A stretch of 64,000 nt of DNA, from the NCBI GenBank assembly GCA_049889415.1, contig JBMHDL010000008.1, positions 27,488 through 91,487 on the forward strand, given 5' to 3'. Positions 60,333-64,000 of the stretch are shown here, one piece after another. Each line of letters begins with the position of its first letter. Positions within the stretch are counted from its first letter, which is position 1. Under the pieces are notes generated by a model. That model did no database searches. It was not told the DNA's origin and saw nothing but the letters and a program-made list of their open reading frames with translations. A program made the translations under genes and the position numbers. The stretch comes from JAYQKL01 sp049889415. GTDB taxonomy: Bacteria > Pseudomonadota > Alphaproteobacteria > RS24.

Positions 60333-61010
60333 ATGCATTTGTTATTGATAGAAGATGATCCCCTGCTGACGGAATGTGTCACGGAAATCCTGACCACCAA
60401 CGCCCATCAGGCCGATGCCGCTGCCACCGGTGAGGACGGCCTGCTGATGGCGGAAACAGGAACCTATCAGCTTTATATTGTTGATTTGGGGTTGCCGGAT
60501 ATGGAGGGTACGCATTTGATCACACGGTTGCGTGAGCTTTGCCCGTACACCCCAATCCTAGTTCTGTCAGGACACAATCAACTTGAAAATAAGATTGAAA
60601 GCCTGAACACAGGCGCCGATGACTTTATGATCAAACCATTTCACAGGGATGAGTTGATTGCCCGCATTCATGCCATTGTTCGGCGCGCCGAAGGACTGAG
60701 CAAGCAGGCACTGAGTATTGGTAGATTGCAGATTGACCTCACCAATAGTGAGGTCAGCACTTTGGATGGGCCGGTGCCCTTGACGGAAAAGGAATATCAA
60801 CTGTTTGAAATGCTCTGCCTGCGCAAGGTCAATCCGGTCAGCAAAGAAGCCATATTGGATTGTCTCTATGGCGGTATGGACGAGCCAGATGCAAAAATCA
60901 TCGATGTGTTCGTCTGCAATCTTCGGAAAAAACTGGCAGCGGTCAATGACGGCAATAACTGCATCCGCACAGTGTGGGGCCGAGGCTATGCGCTGAATGA
61001 AAAAATTTAA
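60333..61010 (+). CDS. CtrA-like OmpR-family response regulator
   Basis: 225-residue regulator with a receiver domain (phospho-acceptor Asp51 in YIVDLGLPDM) and winged-helix DNA-binding domain. It is strikingly CtrA-like: FHRDELIARIHAIVRRAEG at the linker, YGGMDEPDAKIIDVF in the recognition-helix region and TVWGRGYALNE at the C-terminus are near-matches to Caulobacter CtrA. The receiver is more divergent. CtrA controls cell cycle, division and envelope genes. It could be the true CtrA or a paralogue; a genome-wide comparison is needed to tell. Next gene is cysQ-like, 54 bases away. Confidence 0.87.
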   Translation: MHLLLIEDDPLLTECVTEILTTNAHQADAAATGEDGLLMAETGTYQLYIVDLGLPDMEGTHLITRLRELCPYTPILVLSGHNQLENKIESLNTGADDFMIKPFHRDELIARIHAIVRRAEGLSKQALSIGRLQIDLTNSEVSTLDGPVPLTEKEYQLFEMLCLRKVNPVSKEAILDCLYGGMDEPDAKIIDVFVCNLRKKLAAVNDGNNCIRTVWGRGYALNEKI

Positions 61011-61064
61011 ACCGTTGTCTCCTCGAGGTGTGGCGAAAACAAAGATTGAATGTTATGACAATGA

Positions 61065-61871
61065 ATGACCAAATGTGACGTTCATTCCCCTACCATCATC
61101 ACCGCCCTGTGCCGCCTGGCCGTGGAGGCCGGCATCAACGCCATGCGGCACTACCATGCCGGCGTCGAGATTGAGCAAAAGGACGATGACAGCCCGGTGA
61201 CCCTGGCCGACCGCGAGGGCGAGGACATCATCACGCATGGGCTCAGACACGTTTGCCCTGACTTCCAGATCATCGGGGAAGAGAGTTTTCACGAATCTGG
61301 CATCACGGAGCTGGAGGATTGCTTCTTCCTGCTGGACCCATTGGACGGCACCAAGGAATTCATCAACAAAAAGACTGATTTTACGGTCAATATAGGTCTG
61401 GTTGAGCACGGGCGACCGGTTGCCGGCATTGTCTATGCCCCGGCCTTGGAACAGCTGTATTTCACCTGTGGCGACAAGGCCTTTTTCATGGACCTTGCGC
61501 CGGAGCCTTCAGCTCTTGAAACACTCGATATTTCAACCGGCCGGGAGATAAAAACCCGGACAGCGGATGAAAAGGGCCTTGTTGTCGTCGCCAGCCGCTC
61601 CCACAGAACTCTCGAGACAGATGACTATCTCGCCACCCTGCCCGTGAAAGAGCTGGTATCGGCCGGATCCTCGCTGAAATTCTGTCTGATTGCCAAGGGC
61701 GAGGCTGACATCTATCCCCGTTTCGGCCGCACCATGGAATGGGATACCGCCGCCGCGCATGCAGTGCTGCTTGCAGCCGGCGGGTCTGTGGAGGATGTAG
61801 AGGGGAATACGCTTGGATATGGAAAAATGGAACGCGGTCTCGACAATCCCTTTTTCATCGCCCGCGCCTGA
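61065..61871 (+). CDS. cysQ: CysQ-like 3'(2'),5'-bisphosphate nucleotidase
   Basis: 268-residue inositol-monophosphatase-fold enzyme, probably hydrolysing PAP made during sulfate assimilation. IIGEES holds the first metal glutamate, LLDPLDGTKEFINKK is the CysQ-type metal motif, and MEWDTAAAHAVL the C-terminal metal aspartate. The DGTKEFI form and length fit CysQ better than SuhB or a histidinol phosphatase, but those remain possible. The ATG at 61065 lacks a good ribosome site. It lies between the CtrA-like and EipA-like genes on the same strand. Confidence 0.87.
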   Translation: MTKCDVHSPTIITALCRLAVEAGINAMRHYHAGVEIEQKDDDSPVTLADREGEDIITHGLRHVCPDFQIIGEESFHESGITELEDCFFLLDPLDGTKEFINKKTDFTVNIGLVEHGRPVAGIVYAPALEQLYFTCGDKAFFMDLAPEPSALETLDISTGREIKTRTADEKGLVVVASRSHRTLETDDYLATLPVKELVSAGSSLKFCLIAKGEADIYPRFGRTMEWDTAAAHAVLLAAGGSVEDVEGNTLGYGKMERGLDNPFFIARA

Positions 61872-61894
61872 CCCAACACAAGTTTCTTCACCCG

Positions 61895-61909
61895 TTAATG
61901 GAAAAATAA
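61895..61909 (+). promoter_or_regulatory. Near-consensus CtrA binding site upstream of eipA homologue
   Basis: TTAA-TGGAAAA-ATAA: seven of the eight fixed bases of the CtrA site TTAA-N7-TTAA, 37 bases before the DUF1134 gene start. The motif is short and the region A-rich, so a chance match is possible, but a CtrA-like gene lies 0.9 kb upstream. Confidence 0.4.
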
Positions 61910-61945
61910 GCCGAATCGGAGGACTATTCCTGCGTGGAGGCAATC

Positions 61946-62563
61946 ATGTTCAGCGATATCAGGGAAAGCAAAACCTTCTACACGCGCTTGAAGCTGCATC
62001 TTCTCGGGCTTGGCGGCATGCTCGCCTTGCTGGTGATGGTGCTGATGTTGCCTGCTCGGGCCGAAGAACCGGCCAAAATCCAGAATTTCACCGAAAATGA
62101 AGTCGTAAAAATCATCGCAAATTATTTCGAAATGTCTGCCGAGTCGGTGGCAGAAGTGGTCAATGCGGTGTTTGACGAACAGGGGGAACCCAACGCTTAC
62201 ATCAAGGGTGAGGAAGCTGGCGGTGCCCTGGGCATTGGCCTGCGCTTTGGACGGGGTGAAATCGTCACCCGCGAAGGTGAACGTCAGCCGATCTATTGGC
62301 GCGGCCCGTCGGTCGGGTTTGACGCCGGTGGTGATGCCAGCAAAACCTTTACCCTGGTCTATAATCTCAACGCCATTGAGGACATCCACCAGAGATTTCC
62401 TGGTGTTGAGGGCTCAGCCTATTTCATTGCCGGTATTGCCGTGAATTATCAAAAACGCGGAGAGATCACGCTGGCCCCTATGCGCACCGGCGTCGGTGTG
62501 CGTGCCGGCGCCAATATCGGGTATCTGCGCTACTCATCGGACGAGAGTTTCTGGAAATTCTGA
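61946..62563 (+). CDS. eipA: DUF1134 periplasmic protein, EipA homologue
   Basis: 205-residue exported protein. Signal peptide residues 1-39 end ARA. The mature part matches DUF1134: GALGIGLRFGRGEI, the WRGPSVGFDAGGDASKTF segment and FPGVEGSAYFIAGIAVNY. In Brucella, EipA is a periplasmic beta-barrel-fold protein needed for envelope integrity and its gene is directly activated by CtrA (established knowledge). GGAGG before the ATG at 61946 decides the start over a GTG at 61934. The last 34 bases overlap the convergent small membrane protein gene. Confidence 0.88.
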   Translation: MFSDIRESKTFYTRLKLHLLGLGGMLALLVMVLMLPARAEEPAKIQNFTENEVVKIIANYFEMSAESVAEVVNAVFDEQGEPNAYIKGEEAGGALGIGLRFGRGEIVTREGERQPIYWRGPSVGFDAGGDASKTFTLVYNLNAIEDIHQRFPGVEGSAYFIAGIAVNYQKRGEITLAPMRTGVGVRAGANIGYLRYSSDESFWKF

Positions 62564-62925
62564 TTGCCGGTCACAAGCTTGATGCGGCCCAGTTCCACCC
62601 CTTTGCGGACATCATAAACCAGCAGGCTCTCCCCGTCAGGGCCGGATAGTTGCACGACCAGCTTGTCGGCGGTGGTCTGCATGCCGACAATCCGGCTGCC
62701 GGATGGCACAAGGGTCTGGATGTCGCCGAACATGCGTTTGGATTTGGCCTCAACGGCGGCGTCGGGATCATTCAGGCGTTTGATGATGGTGCCGACCACG
62801 ACCGCCAGACCGCCGACCAGCAGAATACCCAACACAATCACCACAATCAGCAGGGTGCGTACACGGCGCGGATCTGGTTGCCCCGGCTCTTCCGTCAGGT
62901 CTGAATTTTGTGTATCTTGCGTCAT
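62530..62925 (-). CDS. Small bitopic membrane protein of unknown function
   Basis: 131-residue protein: an acidic cytoplasmic N-terminus (about 22 residues), one membrane helix (LLIVVIVLGILLVGGLAVVVG, ~residues 25-46) and a periplasmic domain of about 80 residues predicted to be beta-rich (SRIVGMQTTADKLVVQLSG). It resembles a conserved alphaproteobacterial hypothetical group (DUF6476-like), which I give with caution. Its ATG shares two bases with the rluD ATG on the opposite strand, and its 3' end overlaps eipA by 34 bases, so the gene is wedged between two others. Confidence 0.72.
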   Translation of the reverse strand: MTQDTQNSDLTEEPGQPDPRRVRTLLIVVIVLGILLVGGLAVVVGTIIKRLNDPDAAVEAKSKRMFGDIQTLVPSGSRIVGMQTTADKLVVQLSGPDGESLLVYDVRKGVELGRIKLVTGNQNFQKLSSDE

Positions 62926-63940
62926 GGCTGACCACTCCGAACTGAATTTCTATGTCGCGCCCGAGCAGAACGGCAACCGCCTCGACAAGGTGATTGCGGA
63001 CCGCCAGGACGGGCTGAGCCGCGCCCGCATCCAGACCCTGATCAGACAGGGCGAGGTGGATGTCGTGCGCGACCGGCTTGCGCACAAAATAGAGGACCCG
63101 TCCTGGCGGGTCAAACATGATGATGAAATAATTCTTCGCCTGCCGCCGCCCAAAGACACCGCCATTCGCGGTGAAGCCATTGCGTTGGACGTGCTGTATG
63201 AGGATGACGCGGTGATTGTCCTCAACAAACCGGCCGGCATGGTGGTGCACCCCGCCCCCGGCCACAGTGCCGGCACGCTGGTCAATGCGCTCATCGCCCA
63301 TTGCGGCGACAGCCTGTCGGGCATTGGCGGTGAAAAACGCCCGGGCATCGTCCACCGGCTCGACAAGGACACCAGCGGCGTGATGGTTGCCGCCAAAACC
63401 GATGCCGCGCACAAGGCGCTGTCCGACCAGTTTGCCGCGCATGGGCGCGACGGGCGCATGCAGCGCCAATATCAGGCCTTTGTCTGGGGAGCGCCATTGC
63501 CGGCAACGGGGCGCATTGAGGCGGCTTTGGCGCGTCATCCGCACAGCCGTACCAAAATTCATGTGTCGAAAAGCCAGCAGGCCCTCTTTGCCGCAACGCA
63601 ATATAAACGCCTTGGCGCATGGGGTTTAGGGGGGACTCCGCCGGTGGTATCGCTGGTTGAATGCACGCTGGAAACCGGCCGCACGCATCAGATTCGGGTG
63701 CATATGGCGCATATCGGGCATCCGGTGGTCGCCGACAGCCTGTATGGGAGCGGTCAGATGACCCGCACCAACACCCTGCCCGATGCGGTGGCGACTGCGA
63801 TAGAGGCATTGGGACGGCAGGCCCTGCACGCCGCTGTGCTGGGTTTTGAACACCCTGAAACCGGCGAGGCCCTGCGCTTCACCGCCTCTCTGCCCGCCGA
63901 CATGCAGGCACTGCAGCTGGCATTAGCTGATACCCTCTAG
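62924..63940 (+). CDS. rluD: 23S rRNA pseudouridine synthase RluD
   Basis: 338-residue pseudouridine synthase with an N-terminal S4 RNA-binding domain (NRLDKVIADRQDGLSRARIQTLIRQG) and a catalytic domain whose aspartate lies in HRLDKDTSGVMVAA. LNKPAGMVVHPAPGH and TGRTHQIRVHMAHIGHPVV are the RluA/C/D family segments; the VVHPAPGH form favours RluD (helix 69 of 23S rRNA). The ATG at 62924 is divergent from, and overlaps, the small membrane protein start; a longer frame through that gene is rejected. There is no obvious ribosome site, which fits a leaderless or short-leader mRNA. Confidence 0.92.
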   Translation: MADHSELNFYVAPEQNGNRLDKVIADRQDGLSRARIQTLIRQGEVDVVRDRLAHKIEDPSWRVKHDDEIILRLPPPKDTAIRGEAIALDVLYEDDAVIVLNKPAGMVVHPAPGHSAGTLVNALIAHCGDSLSGIGGEKRPGIVHRLDKDTSGVMVAAKTDAAHKALSDQFAAHGRDGRMQRQYQAFVWGAPLPATGRIEAALARHPHSRTKIHVSKSQQALFAATQYKRLGAWGLGGTPPVVSLVECTLETGRTHQIRVHMAHIGHPVVADSLYGSGQMTRTNTLPDAVATAIEALGRQALHAAVLGFEHPETGEALRFTASLPADMQALQLALADTL

Positions 63941-63951
63941 CGTCCGCGGGG

Positions 63952-64000
<49 letters not shown>

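Overview
The window reads as chromosome of a free-living, probably marine alphaproteobacterium. The evidence is a proteorhodopsin, a CtrA-like cell-cycle regulator, a DUF1134/EipA envelope protein, an SOS box of the alphaproteobacterial type (GTTC-N7-GTTC) in front of umuDC, and a complete Entner-Doudoroff set beside TonB-receptor and Na+-symporter sugar uptake genes. No rRNA, transposase, integrase, phage gene or CRISPR array was seen. One tRNA gene (Met, CAU) is present. The last ~48 bases are almost pure G and look like a contig-end artefact. The order within the Alphaproteobacteria cannot be settled from this sequence alone.

Layout. 0-5.7 kb: MoxR ATPase and VWA protein pair, ferredoxin-NADP reductase, chorismate mutase, 2Fe-2S ferredoxin, dipeptide epimerase. 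5.7-13.2 kb: glycan-type cluster of a GT4 glycosyltransferase, a methyltransferase, an alpha/alpha-toroid protein, a second methyltransferase, a GPH-type transporter, and an unusual fusion of an O-antigen-ligase-like membrane domain to a GT4 domain. 13.3-15.4 kb: metal cassette (PCu(A)C-like His-rich protein, ZnuC, ZnuB, no ZnuA). 15.4-18.7 kb: bioA divergent from bioFD. 18.8-23.6 kb: beta-barrel protein, SlyX, patatin-like hydrolase, 2-hydroxyacid dehydrogenase, SixA-like phosphatase, thiolase. 23.7-28.6 kb: umuDC, rpoN, and a ClC protein that lacks the gating glutamate. 28.7-34.8 kb: Tat-exported FecR-like protein, proteorhodopsin with its own terminator, then an epoxide-hydrolase-like protein and a KstD-like/crotonase/AhpD-like group.

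34.9-42.0 kb is a visibly A+T-richer block of seven tightly packed minus-strand genes. Transcription runs from rfbF and rfbG (CDP-4-keto-6-deoxyglucose synthesis) through a sugar C-methyltransferase and an NAD-type oxidoreductase to a GtrA flippase-like protein, a GtrB-like polyprenyl-phosphate glycosyltransferase and a large GtrC-like membrane protein. I infer that it makes a branched deoxysugar and adds it to a surface polymer from the outer face of the membrane. This is the best candidate for an undescribed system here.

42.2-58.9 kb: purT, the tRNA, then a carbohydrate locus. A LacI-family regulator precedes zwf-pgl-edd-glk-eda, with a near-consensus promoter whose -35 box sits inside a CG-centred palindrome. 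Convergent to this are genes for an SSS sodium/sugar symporter, a GH3 beta-glucosidase and a TonB-dependent receptor, then a LytTR response regulator and LytS-like kinase. Together they suggest import of beta-glucosides across the outer membrane, hydrolysis, Na+-driven glucose uptake, phosphorylation and Entner-Doudoroff breakdown. 59-64 kb: mnmA, the CtrA-like regulator, a CysQ-like phosphatase, the EipA homologue, a small membrane protein and rluD, the last two sharing overlapping divergent start codons.
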